DNA from: a bacterium
Lineage (GTDB): Bacteria > Bacteroidota > Ignavibacteria > Kapaibacteriales > UBA7675
Length of the DNA stretch: 64,000 nucleotides
Assembly: GCA_030430495.1 (NCBI GenBank)
Contig: JAUIKM010000016.1
Coordinates: 59,359 to 123,358 of the forward strand
Reading direction: 5' to 3'
This document shows, one piece after another, positions 45,385 through 54,710 of the stretch (within the stretch, counting starts at the first letter, position 1; every line of letters starts with the position of its first letter). The translations under genes were made by a program, and so were the position numbers. A model generated the notes under the pieces. It saw nothing but the letters and a program-made list of their open reading frames with translations, ran no database searches and had not been told where the DNA came from.

Positions 45385-46817
45385 AAATTGCCACGCGAAT
45401 TTCCATCGGCATTTTTTTTATCGTCTGTGCCGGCGTCTACTACCTGGTCGACTGGATGGTTAACGACATACGTCCGCGTTACCTCGAAGCGCTGGAAGAA
45501 CCAATGGTCGACTTCGCGCATATTCTGGCATCGCATATCGAACAGGACGCCACGCGCCGACTTCCCGATCTGAGCAATCTGGGCCGCGCCTTTGATGCAG
45601 CCTACGCCCGCACCTTTTCCGCGAAAATTTATCAACTGCACAAAACCAAAGTTTCCCTGCGCACCTACGTTACCGACCGCAAAGGCATTGTCGTTTTTGA
45701 TTCCGGCAATGAATACGTCGGCCAGGATTTTTCGCGCTGGCGCGACGTGCGTTTAACACTGGCCGGTGAATACGGCGCCCGCTCCACCAGAACAGTCGAG
45801 GAAGATCCTTCAACAAGCACAATGTATATCGCCGCGCCCGTGCACGACCGCAAAGGCAACATTATCGGCGTGGTGTCCGTGGCCAAACCAACGGCAACCA
45901 TCATGCAGTTTGTTGAATCGGCCAAATCTAAAATTGTAACGGTCGGCGTGGCAACCGGCCTGGTAATCCTGGTCTTGAGTTTTCTCCTGCTCGTCTGGGT
46001 CACCCAACCAATCGCAAAGTTAACCTGGTACGCACGCCAGGTGCGCGACAACAAAAAGGTGACGCCGCCCAAACTCGCCGCAGGCAGCGACATTGCCCAA
46101 CTCGGCCGCGCTTTTGAGGAGATGCGCGACGCACTCGAAGGCAAAAACTACATCGAACGCTACGTGCAAACATTAACGCACGAGTTAAAAAGCCCGCTCT
46201 CGTCCATCAAAGGCGCAACCGAACTGCTGTCGGAAGAAATGCCCGCCGAACGGCGCGCCCAGTTTTTGTCAACCATTCAGAAGGAGTCGACGCGCATTCA
46301 GCAGCTGGTCGACCGACTGTTGCAGCTGTCGTCCGTCGAGGCGCGCAAGACGCTGGCCAACGTCGAAACACTGCAACCCGGCGCGCTGCTGGATGACGTA
46401 CTCGAAAGTCTGTCCGCGTCACTGCAACACAAGGGAATCCTTGTTAACAAACACGTTGAGATCGATGCGGACTGCGTCGTACGCGGCGAGCGTTTCCTCC
46501 TCTTCACTGCTTTGATCAACCTGTTACAGAACGCCGTGAATGCCGCGCCGCCGCAGAGCACCATCGACATCGGCATTACGTGCAGCGACAATGAAGTGGT
46601 GTTTAACATTCGCAATACCGGCGGGCACATTCCCGACTACGCCCTGGAGAAACTGTTCGACCGCTTTTACTCCGTGCCGCGCCCCGGGGCGCCGCGCCGT
46701 GGAACCGGACTGGGACTGCCCTTTGTCCGTGAAGTCGCCCTTCTGCACGGCGGCAGCATCGATGTTCACAACTTTGCGCGCAATTCCGTGCAGGCCGTCC
46801 TGATGCTGCCGCGCTGA
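45378..46817 (+). CDS. creC: Sensor histidine kinase, CreC-like
   Basis: A 479-residue inner-membrane kinase that phosphorylates CreB. Helix 1 (SIGIFFIVCAGVYYLVDWMV) and helix 2 (VTVGVATGLVILVLSFLLLV, about 190-212) enclose a periplasmic sensor domain with a dCache/sCache-like strand set (YVTDRKGIVVFDS, VHDRKGNIIGVVSVAKPT). A HAMP-type linker follows, then the His box LTHELKSPLSSIKG near 265 and the ATP-binding N-box LINLLQNAVNAAP and GTGLGLPFVREV. GGGAGG lies directly before ATG; GTG at 45381 is an alternative start. It overlaps creB by seven bases and precedes creD. Confidence 0.93.
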   Translation: MVKIATRISIGIFFIVCAGVYYLVDWMVNDIRPRYLEALEEPMVDFAHILASHIEQDATRRLPDLSNLGRAFDAAYARTFSAKIYQLHKTKVSLRTYVTDRKGIVVFDSGNEYVGQDFSRWRDVRLTLAGEYGARSTRTVEEDPSTSTMYIAAPVHDRKGNIIGVVSVAKPTATIMQFVESAKSKIVTVGVATGLVILVLSFLLLVWVTQPIAKLTWYARQVRDNKKVTPPKLAAGSDIAQLGRAFEEMRDALEGKNYIERYVQTLTHELKSPLSSIKGATELLSEEMPAERRAQFLSTIQKESTRIQQLVDRLLQLSSVEARKTLANVETLQPGALLDDVLESLSASLQHKGILVNKHVEIDADCVVRGERFLLFTALINLLQNAVNAAPPQSTIDIGITCSDNEVVFNIRNTGGHIPDYALEKLFDRFYSVPRPGAPRRGTGLGLPFVREVALLHGGSIDVHNFARNSVQAVLMLPR

Positions 46818-46820
46818 GAC

Positions 46821-46836
46821 TTCACGGTTTTTTCAC
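46821..46836 (+). promoter_or_regulatory. cre-tag, candidate CreB binding site
   Basis: TTCAC, six bases (GGTTTT), TTCAC: an exact match to the E. coli cre-tag TTCACnnnnnnTTCAC. It begins four bases after the creC stop and lies 103 bases before the creD start. A further TTCAC occurs at 46865-46869. Confidence 0.7.
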
Positions 46837-46938
46837 ACAAAATTCATCGTCCTTCCCACAGGACTTCACACTGACTGCCTAGATTGCGCTCAGTTGGTCG
46901 GCGGATGCCGCATTCTGTTCAAGAATCAGGGCAGGTTT

Positions 46939-48342
46939 ATGCAGGGATTACTCCAGAATATTAAATCGCGGGTACAATTGTCGATTATACCCAAAATGTT
47001 GTTCATCATCATCCTTGTCATCTTCTTGTTAATGCCGGTTTCGGCCATCAAAGACCTCATGTACCAGCGTTCGCGCACGCGCACCAATGCCGCCGCGGAA
47101 GTTTCACGGCGCTGGGGCGGCGAACAGACCATCGGCGGACCGGTTCTCTCCGTTCCCTACCTGCAATACGAGCGCGATCACCGCGACTCGATTGTGGCGC
47201 AGCGCAGAACGGCGCACTTCCTGCCGGAGCAACTGGACATCGACGGTCAGATTGATCCGGAGATGCGCAATCGCGGCATCTTTGAGGTTCTGCTGTACCG
47301 CGCGCGATTGAAGGTCAGCGGCACTTTTAAACAACCGGACTTCAGCCGCTGGCATATCGATCCAGGGAATGTCCTCTGGGACGAAGCATATGTATCGGTT
47401 AACATCCCGGACACGCGCGGCATTAAAGAAGAGATCGAGTTGCAGTGGAACGACAGCAAAGTCACATTCGGTCCGTCGACGGAAGACCGCGCCATCTTTT
47501 CCAGTGAAATCGGCGCAATGACCACCGTGCAGGCTCCCGATGAAAGCGGCGAATCACGGGATATAAACTTTGCGTTTAACCTGCAGTTGAACGGCTATAA
47601 ATCGCTCTGCATTCTGCCCTTCGGCGGCGAAACTTCCGTCAATCTGGCTTCGACCTGGCCGCACCCGGGATTCACGGGCGAGTTTCTGCCGGAAGAACAC
47701 AAAATCGGCACCGACGGTTTTGCCGCGCGTTGGAAGGTTAACTATATCGAGCGCAACTACCCGCAGCAATGGCGCGAAAACAACGTCGACACGGACAAAT
47801 TCCACGCCACCAGCTTCGGCGTCAACCTCGTCATCCCCGTGGACTCGTACCGCCAGTCGATCCGATCTGTCAAGTATGCCGTTCTGTTCATCCTCTTCAG
47901 TTTTGTCGCTTTTTTCCTGTTTGAAATCATGACAGGCCTGCGCATTCACCCCGTGCAGTACGCCCTTGTAGGTTTTGCCGTCTGTGTGTTTTACCTCTTG
48001 CTGGTATCGCTTTCCGAGCATCTGGAATTCAGTCTGGCTTACCTTCTGGCATCGCTCGGCAGTGTTGGACTCATAGGCGGCTACAGTTTAAGTGTTTTAA
48101 CATCCGGCAGACGTGCGGGCATTATCGCGATAGTCATGTCGGCCCTCTACGGCATGTTGTACGTCCTCCTGCAGCAGGACGAGTACGCTCTCCTCGTCGG
48201 CTCCATCGGCATGTTCCTGATTCTGGCCTTGTTAATGTACTTAACGCGTAAAATTGACTGGTACAACATAAACAAACGCAGGCCGGCCGACAACGATCAG
48301 GTGCAATCAGGGGGCAAAAACATCACAGGCAAGTTCGCCTGA
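46939..48342 (+). CDS. creD: CreD/CET inner-membrane protein
   Basis: A 467-residue inner-membrane protein of the CreD (CET) family, usually controlled by CreB and linked to beta-lactam and colicin E2 tolerance in E. coli. ATG at 46939 follows GGCAGG and gives MQGLLQNIKSRVQLSIIPKM; earlier codons are not supported. Helix 1 is about residues 21-37 (FIIILVIFLLMPVSAI). A large periplasmic beta-rich domain follows (RRWGGEQTIGGPVLSVPYLQ). The C-terminal half has about six helices (VKYAVLFILFSFVAFFLFEI, VQYALVGFAVCVFYLLLVSL, IIAIVMSALYGMLYVLLQQD). Its cre-tag suggests its own promoter besides the operon. Confidence 0.93.
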   Translation: MQGLLQNIKSRVQLSIIPKMLFIIILVIFLLMPVSAIKDLMYQRSRTRTNAAAEVSRRWGGEQTIGGPVLSVPYLQYERDHRDSIVAQRRTAHFLPEQLDIDGQIDPEMRNRGIFEVLLYRARLKVSGTFKQPDFSRWHIDPGNVLWDEAYVSVNIPDTRGIKEEIELQWNDSKVTFGPSTEDRAIFSSEIGAMTTVQAPDESGESRDINFAFNLQLNGYKSLCILPFGGETSVNLASTWPHPGFTGEFLPEEHKIGTDGFAARWKVNYIERNYPQQWRENNVDTDKFHATSFGVNLVIPVDSYRQSIRSVKYAVLFILFSFVAFFLFEIMTGLRIHPVQYALVGFAVCVFYLLLVSLSEHLEFSLAYLLASLGSVGLIGGYSLSVLTSGRRAGIIAIVMSALYGMLYVLLQQDEYALLVGSIGMFLILALLMYLTRKIDWYNINKRRPADNDQVQSGGKNITGKFA

Positions 48343-48431
48343 GATCCCACGACACATTTCGTTTAACAAGTGGTTCTTGAATACGCAGGTGGCGGGCGCG
48401 GGCTCTCAGTGTAATAACTACACAGCGGCTT

Positions 48432-48487
48432 GAGCGCCTCGCCCCGTCACCTTCGGTTTGTGGCTTGCTTTTCCCTCTTGTTAACCA
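48432..48487 (+). repeat. Dispersed hairpin element, copy 5
   Basis: GAGCGCCTCGCCCC..TTTGTGGC, TTGCTTTTCCCTCTTG, TTAACC. It lies 90 bases past creD in the same direction, so it could end creD transcripts. Confidence 0.55.
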
Positions 48488-48745
48488 TCGCGTTTACCGT
48501 CCCCGGTACAACAGTCGTTTCGAATCATTGGTTTAATAATCTCCCGGCATTCGCTTACATCCTGTACAGGAACATCGTTGGCAATCACTCGCGCGAATCT
48601 CGCAGCAACGAGCCGGACAGACGAGGAAGATTCAGGAGCAAACGCCATTCCTTTAACCTGTCCGGCTCGTCTTTGCTGACTCTGTTGTTCATGTACTTCT
48701 CGCAGATCGTCATCACCTTGAAACTCCGAGCCGCAATGCTCCAAT

Positions 48746-48807
48746 CCCGTTGACGAACAAGAAGAAAAAGCAAGCCGCCGCAGTGTCAGCAAGGAGGCGA
48801 AGCACTC
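48746..48807 (-). repeat. Dispersed hairpin element, copy 6
   Basis: Read on the minus strand: GAGTGCTTCGCC, a weaker stem, GGCGGCTTGCTTTTTCTTCT, TGTTCGTCAACGGGAT. It is inverted relative to copy 5, 59 bases before the secreted-protein gene at 48866. Confidence 0.6.
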
Positions 48808-48865
48808 AGAATGTCAGTTGCACGTCTCGGCGACGAGTTAAATATCAACAGCGACAAGGCGTTTA

Positions 48866-50767
48866 ATGTCAACAAGGCTCAATCGACGAATCGGGCGGAA
48901 AGCCGCAATCATACTGCTGCTGTGGGCCCTGCTGTCCATCGTCCTGACGGCGGCGGTAACGGCGCAAACGAGTTTTCAGATTCCGCCGGAGTACGACAAA
49001 TATCGCGCCATCGAAGATACAACGATGTTAAGCGATATCGTCACGGGGCGGCGCTTTTTGTTGACAGATCACTCGCTCTCGCGCTCAAGCCAACTGGAGC
49101 TGTATTCAATCGAACACCTCGGCTGGTTTCCGCAGCTGCAAATCGACAGCGCCGGAACTTTTGTGCCGCTGCGGCGCTTAAACAACACACTGCAGCAAAT
49201 CTTCCTCGCAGAAAACGGATACCTGGACGACTTTGGCATTTACCTGAAAATTGAAGCCGAAGCGATGGAAGCCGAAAAGCACAGTAAAAATACACAGGAT
49301 GAAGAAGCGGACGTCGACGTCTCCGAAGGTGAAGTTTTGGGGCCGGTCTACTACGTCACAGAGACTGCCCACCTTGAGTCTTCCGTGTTAAACATGGCGC
49401 ACAACATTCTGACGCTGTCTGAAGATTACGCGTATTTTCACAGTGTGCATTCCGAGACCGCTCCAGGCAGTAGTGGATCGCGCTACAGCCATCGGGTTCA
49501 CGCCCTGGATATTAACAGCGGCAACAAGCTTGGCTGGACGGATTTGTTTAAACCGGACCACATGGAAGCCGTGCGCAACTGGATGCTGGAATATCCGCCA
49601 TTCAACCATATTAAACAACGCGGGCTTCATCTGCTGGACAGTACCGACTTCCCGTTTTTCAGTGTCGGCCCGGTAGCGCTTGACCTCTTTGTTCGCGTTT
49701 GCCGCTCGGGCGACTGCCCCGAGGCCCCCGACACGGATGCACCGTTTGAAGAGTACGACGAGGTCCACGTCACGGTACCACTGGTGTTGCTGCAGGAGCA
49801 CTTAAACGACACACTTTTTGCTTCGGCATTCATCCAGGCAGACCGTGGCTGCAAAGGCGAGTTCCGGCCGCAGTTAAACACCGCATTGCCATTTCCTTTC
49901 TCCCTGTTGATGCTGGATGCAAACCACTGGGTGTGGCAATTGTCCGATGCACCGCAGTTGCGGGCCCAACTGGAAGAATGGTTAAGCGAGCCGGGACTGC
50001 GCTCCGTGCGGCTCCTTGCTCCGGATGGCAGCGACACCATGAGGATTAACTTTGACAGGCAGGGGCACATCGAACGCCTGTCGGTCTGGAGCGAAGTCCA
50101 CAATCACCACCCTTTCAGATTCCAGCGACGCGATCTGGCCGTTGAACACAATCCCGGAGAATACACCGACTTCACCATTTACAGCGCGGAGGCGAAAGAA
50201 GCCCGGCCGCAGAGTGACGGCGTTCCAGTTGGATGGGCGCGTGCGTATGCTTCGCAGCCGGTCTTTGTCTCAAACGTGAGACTAAACAGTCAGGTTATAG
50301 TCGGCCGCCGCGACGGCACGATGCTCAGCTCCCACGGCGCCGACCATCGCGAAGGAAACATGCGGACAACGATTAAACATAACACCGACGCGGACCACAC
50401 TATGGAAATCGATTCGGTCTTTGCCGTTGATGGAACTCTGCGCCATACGATTCGCACTACAGCTCAATCCACGGTGTTGACACATGTCGTGCAGCACAAA
50501 AAGGATATGCCGGATGATACGCTGTCAACTGCGGTGTGGAACGACGCCGGAGAATTGACAAATATCAACGCATATTTCGCCGGACGAGGGCATGAACGCC
50601 ACAACTATGCTTTTGAGTACCGCGACGACGGTCTGATAACGGCGGTACGCCCATGGTGGCCGGAATCCGATCGTAAGTTTCCGCCGCAGGCGACGTTTGA
50701 GTACAACTCCGCGGGCCGTCTTATCTCAATCAACAAACGCCTGAAGGTTGTGTACGAATACCGGTAG
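48866..50767 (+). CDS. Large secreted protein of unknown function
   Basis: A 633-residue protein with N-terminal signal or anchor (MSTRLNRRIGRKAAIILLLW, helix to about residue 33, AQTS next). I do not recognise the whole. Residues about 180-330 resemble a DUF3298/RsiV-like domain: HRVHALDINSGNKLGWTDLF, HVTVPLVLLQEHLND and an embedded CRSGDC. Residues about 110-150 are acidic and Glu-rich. The last 150 residues are beta-rich with a YD/RHS-like pattern (FEYRDDGLITAVRPW, FEYNSAGRLISINKRLKVVY), typical of proteins that wind into a shell. Exported, probably periplasmic or surface, function unknown. It has no operon partner. Confidence 0.7.
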   Translation: MSTRLNRRIGRKAAIILLLWALLSIVLTAAVTAQTSFQIPPEYDKYRAIEDTTMLSDIVTGRRFLLTDHSLSRSSQLELYSIEHLGWFPQLQIDSAGTFVPLRRLNNTLQQIFLAENGYLDDFGIYLKIEAEAMEAEKHSKNTQDEEADVDVSEGEVLGPVYYVTETAHLESSVLNMAHNILTLSEDYAYFHSVHSETAPGSSGSRYSHRVHALDINSGNKLGWTDLFKPDHMEAVRNWMLEYPPFNHIKQRGLHLLDSTDFPFFSVGPVALDLFVRVCRSGDCPEAPDTDAPFEEYDEVHVTVPLVLLQEHLNDTLFASAFIQADRGCKGEFRPQLNTALPFPFSLLMLDANHWVWQLSDAPQLRAQLEEWLSEPGLRSVRLLAPDGSDTMRINFDRQGHIERLSVWSEVHNHHPFRFQRRDLAVEHNPGEYTDFTIYSAEAKEARPQSDGVPVGWARAYASQPVFVSNVRLNSQVIVGRRDGTMLSSHGADHREGNMRTTIKHNTDADHTMEIDSVFAVDGTLRHTIRTTAQSTVLTHVVQHKKDMPDDTLSTAVWNDAGELTNINAYFAGRGHERHNYAFEYRDDGLITAVRPWWPESDRKFPPQATFEYNSAGRLISINKRLKVVYEYR

Positions 50768-50809
50768 AGTGTCAGACAGGCAAACAAAGCGGCGAACAAG
50801 TGGTCGCCG

Positions 50810-51253
50810 TTATTCGGCGATAAATCCGTCCTCAATCATCAGCGCGCGAGCGCGGTGGCGATTCTGCTGTGAAACCGGAAGTTTCAGGTAATACGGAAGC
50901 TCGCGCGGCCTGGCATGCGTTTCCAGGATATGCAATACGTCTAACTGCTCAACCAGGTTGATCATGCCGGCCTCGAGCTCCTCCGGCGCTTCGCCGCCGA
51001 ATTCACCGACAATGAAATCCAGGATGTCGCGGACGCGCTTCTGACCGTCGGCGGCAATGATGATGATTTCCATCCAGATGTCCAGTTTTTCGACGCGTTG
51101 CCGTCCGTCGGATTCGCGCAGCACGACGTTCTTGCCGACCAGATCATAACGCCGTACGCGGCTGACATAGCGCTGCATCAAACGCTCGCGTTGCTTCTCC
51201 GGGTTGTTGCCCCAGTCCGGCAGGATTGACGTGATTTTTGATATGAGCGACAT
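50810..51253 (-). CDS. PqqD-like protein
   Basis: A 147-residue soluble protein. ATG at 51253 follows GGTGAG and gives MSLISKITSILPDWGNNPEK. The middle (RYDLVGKNVVLRESDGRQRV, EIIIIAADGQKRVRDILDFI, ELEAGMINLVEQLDVLHILE) matches the PqqD winged-helix fold, the recognition element that binds precursor peptides for radical-SAM or other RiPP enzymes. Here no radical-SAM or PQQ gene is nearby, so any peptide-binding role is inference. The C-terminus (PYYLKLPVSQQNRHRARALM) is an added basic helix. It stands alone on the minus strand and converges with the large secreted protein gene. Confidence 0.7.
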   Translation of the reverse strand: MSLISKITSILPDWGNNPEKQRERLMQRYVSRVRRYDLVGKNVVLRESDGRQRVEKLDIWMEIIIIAADGQKRVRDILDFIVGEFGGEAPEELEAGMINLVEQLDVLHILETHARPRELPYYLKLPVSQQNRHRARALMIEDGFIAE

Positions 51254-51436
51254 GGAACTCACCAGCTTTGTTGTCGGCAAAAACACGCGGTGCGCGCATT
51301 GGACTCACCAGCTACAAACGCGAAAGGAGGCGGTGGGATTTTGACAGGACGGAAAAAAAACGGGCACAGCAAATACCCGCGCCGCAAGCGCCCGTGCGAA
51401 CGCGGAGGGAGGCATGCGGCTGCAACACAAACCGAA

Positions 51437-51697
51437 TCAGGAAGCGACGGGACGCAGCATGACGGGAGCGCAGTCGTAACTTTCCCGCCCCTGCCCCGCT
51501 TCGTCGAGACGCTGAATACGCGCCTTTTCCGCACCGTAGTCGATCGACTCAATGCGATAGCGAATGCCGTCGGAAAACTGGATGGAATACTCGACAATAT
51601 CGCCGCTTTTGAGGCCCTTCCACTGTTCCGTGCGTTCGATGCCCTGGCGGGTCCAGTGGTACTTCTTGGTCAGTTTTTCGAGAATCAGATGAATCAT
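51437..51697 (-). CDS. Small hypothetical protein
   Basis: An 86-residue soluble protein starting at ATG 51697 (MIHLILEKLTKKYHWTRQGI); a longer frame adds 18 doubtful codons. It is a mixed helix/strand sequence with SIQFSDGIRYRIESIDYGAE as a likely beta pair and a conserved-looking C-terminus PVMLRPVAS. No family recognised. It lies 87 bases before the ElaA-like GNAT on the same strand and may share its transcript. A single GKAT-free, cofactor-free sequence gives no functional clue. Confidence 0.55.
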   Translation of the reverse strand: MIHLILEKLTKKYHWTRQGIERTEQWKGLKSGDIVEYSIQFSDGIRYRIESIDYGAEKARIQRLDEAGQGRESYDCAPVMLRPVAS

Positions 51698-51784
51698 AGA
51701 ACGGTCATTCCCGGCATGATGTGCTTTAAACACTAAGGCGCAAGTTAGCATGCAATGAGCAATTTTCCACGTTCAAACGGAGCG

Positions 51785-52258
51785 TCAGACGTACTCGCGG
51801 AACATTTCAATATGCGGCATGCCCTCTTCCAGATAGGGCTCGCCGACCGTCTTGAATTCAAACTGGTGATAAAATTTCTCCAGTTCAAGCTGCGCTGACA
51901 TGCGGATGCCGTCGCCCGGATACTTCTTTGCAATGCGATTGATGGCTTCATTGATCAGCAGCGAAGCATAACCGCGGTTGCGCAGGTTTTTAGGCGTGAA
52001 CACACGCCCGATCGTCGGCTCGTTGTATTTGAGCCCCGGCGGCAGCACGCGCAGGTAACTGAGCAGCGTGAGGTTTGCCCCCAGGCGGCGCCACAAAATC
52101 AGGTGGTCCGCGATTTTATCCAGTCCGTCCGCATCCAGATTGGCGTTGCGATATTCAACCACAAATGCTTTCTGGCGCTCGACAAGCAAATCGTATATCT
52201 GCGACGTCGTGAATCCGTCGAAGCCCGTCCACTGAAACTCCATATCGATGTCCATCAT
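51785..52258 (-). CDS. ElaA-like GNAT acetyltransferase
   Basis: A 157-residue cytoplasmic acetyltransferase. ATG 52258 follows GGAG and gives MMDIDMEFQWTGFDGFTTSQ; the 15 codons upstream are His/Ser/Gly-rich and unlike protein. The sequence has the ElaA order: FTTSQIYDLLVERQKAFVVE at the N-terminus, LLSYLRVLPPGLKYNEPTIG with the strands, and the acetyl-CoA site RNRGYASLLINEAINRIAKK, then the C-terminal HQFEFKTVGEPYLEEGMPHI. ElaA proteins are small uncharacterised GNATs present in many bacteria. The substrate is unknown. Possibly co-transcribed with the short gene downstream. Confidence 0.88.
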   Translation of the reverse strand: MMDIDMEFQWTGFDGFTTSQIYDLLVERQKAFVVEYRNANLDADGLDKIADHLILWRRLGANLTLLSYLRVLPPGLKYNEPTIGRVFTPKNLRNRGYASLLINEAINRIAKKYPGDGIRMSAQLELEKFYHQFEFKTVGEPYLEEGMPHIEMFREYV

Positions 52259-52683
52259 GCCCTGCTCTCCTGTATCAGATGAATCTCCATGTGAATGAGC
52301 CACCGGTCACGTACTATTACAGCAATACGCATTCAGCCCCGCCGCAATTGGTGCATGGCGGGTAAGAATCCTTTCATTGATTGCGCTGCAATCGTATTTA
52401 TTGACTCCGGCCGGTGCTGAAAAAGAAAATCGTACGCGCTTGCACCGGCTCGCTGACTATCCGGAAACAGACCGACTATTGCACACTCGGTCCAAAACAC
52501 AACAAATTTACATTATTCGCGCGTATGTTCGCATCTGCCGTCCCGGATTTTTTTACCGCATCCCCTGACCGTCGCACGCTGCGGCACCGGCATGCGCTGC
52601 GGCAGATGCGCCGACCATACTAAATTGCGGGCTGGAACGTTTGTAGCAGGTCTTTTGCAACAGTACTAACGCCGCGGCTCCGC
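52259..52683. other. Divergent intergenic region between elaA-like and uup
   Basis: No gene supported. It should hold promoters of both genes. Sequence is lower in GC than the coding parts (52430-52560) and there is a T-run (TTTTTTT at 52550). Nothing else seen. Confidence 0.6.
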
Positions 52684-54600
52684 ATGACGATTTTTTCCGC
52701 TTCCAACCTGGCCAAATCATTCGATGACAAACTGCTGTTTCGCAACATTTCATTTGGAATGGAAGAAGGCGAACGCGTCGGAATCATCGGGCGCAACGGC
52801 GTCGGAAAAACAACTCTGCTTCGCATTATTGCCGGTGTGGAGCATCCCGACGAAGGCGAGGTGACGTTTAACCGCCAGGCGCGCTTTGAGTATCTGCGCC
52901 AGCTGCCGGAATTCGCCGAGGAGGCCATCGCCCTCGACGCCGTCATGGATGCGCGCCGCGAGCTGCGCCGCGATCTGGAAAAACACGCCGCGCTCTGTGC
53001 CCGTCTGGGCGGCGCGGACAACGACGACATCACACTGGAACTGGAAGCCGTCACCGCGCGTATTGAAGCCGCTCACGGCTGGAATCTGGAAAACGAGGCC
53101 ACGACTATTTTGCACCGCCTCGGCGTGCACGACCCGCGCGTCTCCACCGCCACGATGTCCGGCGGTCAGCGCAAACGCGTCGCCCTGGCCCGCGTGCTCC
53201 TCTCCGATCCCGATCTGCTGATACTCGACGAGCCGACAAACCATCTCGACGCCGACTCCGTGCAGTACCTGCAGGATCGGCTGCAAAACTCCTCGCGCAG
53301 TCTGCTGATGATTACGCACGACCGCTACTTTCTCGACGCCGTCTGCAACCGCATCGTCGAAGTCGATCAGCAGCGCCTCTACTCATATCCCGGCAGCTAC
53401 GAGAAATATCTGGAGCAGAAGGAGACGCTCATCCAGGCGCAGGACAGCGCGGCCGAGCACCTGCGCAACAAATTGCGGCGCGAACTCGACTGGCTGGCGG
53501 CTGGCGCCAAAGCCCGGCGCACCAAAGCCCGTGGACGCATCAAGTGGATCGAGGAGATGCAGGCCGCTCCCAAACGCACGGAACAGAAAGACATCAAGAT
53601 TGAGATCGGCAAGAGTTTTCTCGGCTCCCGTATTGTCGATGCCGTTAATACTTCGCGCTCGATAAATGGCCACACCTTGTTTAAGAAATTCGACTACATC
53701 GCCGCGCCCGGCGATCGCATCGGCATCATCGGCCCCAACGGCAGCGGCAAATCCACCTTGCTGCGCGTCCTCTCCGGCGAACTCGAAACCGAAAGCGGTT
53801 ATATTAAACTTGGTCAGAGTGTTAACATCGGTTTTTTCCGCCAGGAAATTCACGACCTTAAACCTACCCAGACCATGATCGGCTCTCTGCGTGAGATTGC
53901 CGAATACATCGACACCGGCGAGGGACGCGACCGCTACCTGACCGCACGCGATCTTCTGGAGCGTTTTCAGTTCCCGCACAAACGCCACGGAGCGCAGATT
54001 CAAACACTCAGCGGCGGTGAAAAACGCCGTCTGATGCTGCTGCGCGTTCTGATGTCCAACCCCAATGTGTTAATGCTCGATGAGCCGACCAATGACTTTG
54101 ATATTAACACGCTCTCGGCACTGGAAGAATGGCTTGAATATTTTCACGGCGTACTGTTGATCGTCTCGCACGACCGCGCCTTCCTGGACCGCACCGTACA
54201 CCACATCTACGCCTTTGAGGATGGCGGTAACATTAAAAAGTATCCCGGCAATTACTCGGCTTATCTGGAGAAAAAGGAAGCGGCAGACAAGGAACGCAGC
54301 GCCGCCAAAGCAGCCGCCGCACCGGAGCAAAGGGACACGCGCTCACAGCGTCGTTCCAAAAAAGTTAAACTCACCTATGCCGAGAAAATCGAATACAAAA
54401 AACTCGAAGACGAAATCGCCGCGCTGGAGGACAATAAAACAGAAATCGAATCCGCTTTGAGTGCCGCGGCCAACATGGACTACAAGGAAATGGCTTCCAA
54501 AAGCGAAGAGCTGCAGCAGTTAAACACGGAAATTGAAGAAAAAATGATGCGCTGGATGGAACTCAGCGAAAAAGCTGAGGGCGCCGACCAGGACGATTGA
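52684..54600 (+). CDS. uup: ABC-F ATPase Uup-like
   Basis: A 638-residue soluble protein with two ABC ATPase domains and no membrane part; Uup-type ABC-F proteins bind the ribosome or Holliday-junction-like DNA and guard against replication faults. Domain 1: Walker A GIIGRNGVGKTTLLRI near 34-49, signature MSGGQRKRVALARVLL, Walker B LLILDEPTNHLD. A linker with charged helices follows (LRRELDWLAAGAKARRTKAR). Domain 2: GIIGPNGSGKSTLLRV, LSGGEKRRLMLLRVLM, VLMLDEPTNDFD. The C-terminal 80 residues form a charged coiled coil (KLEDEIAALEDNKTEIESAL) as in Uup. No Shine-Dalgarno is visible before its ATG. Confidence 0.94.
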   Translation: MTIFSASNLAKSFDDKLLFRNISFGMEEGERVGIIGRNGVGKTTLLRIIAGVEHPDEGEVTFNRQARFEYLRQLPEFAEEAIALDAVMDARRELRRDLEKHAALCARLGGADNDDITLELEAVTARIEAAHGWNLENEATTILHRLGVHDPRVSTATMSGGQRKRVALARVLLSDPDLLILDEPTNHLDADSVQYLQDRLQNSSRSLLMITHDRYFLDAVCNRIVEVDQQRLYSYPGSYEKYLEQKETLIQAQDSAAEHLRNKLRRELDWLAAGAKARRTKARGRIKWIEEMQAAPKRTEQKDIKIEIGKSFLGSRIVDAVNTSRSINGHTLFKKFDYIAAPGDRIGIIGPNGSGKSTLLRVLSGELETESGYIKLGQSVNIGFFRQEIHDLKPTQTMIGSLREIAEYIDTGEGRDRYLTARDLLERFQFPHKRHGAQIQTLSGGEKRRLMLLRVLMSNPNVLMLDEPTNDFDINTLSALEEWLEYFHGVLLIVSHDRAFLDRTVHHIYAFEDGGNIKKYPGNYSAYLEKKEAADKERSAAKAAAAPEQRDTRSQRRSKKVKLTYAEKIEYKKLEDEIAALEDNKTEIESALSAAANMDYKEMASKSEELQQLNTEIEEKMMRWMELSEKAEGADQDD

Positions 54601-54710
54601 TTGCGGTCTCACTCCGCCTGGTATTCCCACAACCCGAATTCGCTCAACAGCAGCATTGTTAAACAGCGGCTCTATGGCCCGCGGCTTACGCCGAAAACCC
54701 TTCCTGTTTG

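Larger units (their letters stand above)
48343..48865. other. Noncoding stretch with an inverted pair of dispersed elements
   Basis: No gene supported. It contains copy 5 (48432-48487, plus) and copy 6 (48746-48807, minus) of the dispersed element, and between them a 13-bp perfect inverted repeat with arms ACGAGCCGGACAG at 48608-48620 and CTGTCCGGCTCGT at 48658-48670. Confidence 0.75.
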
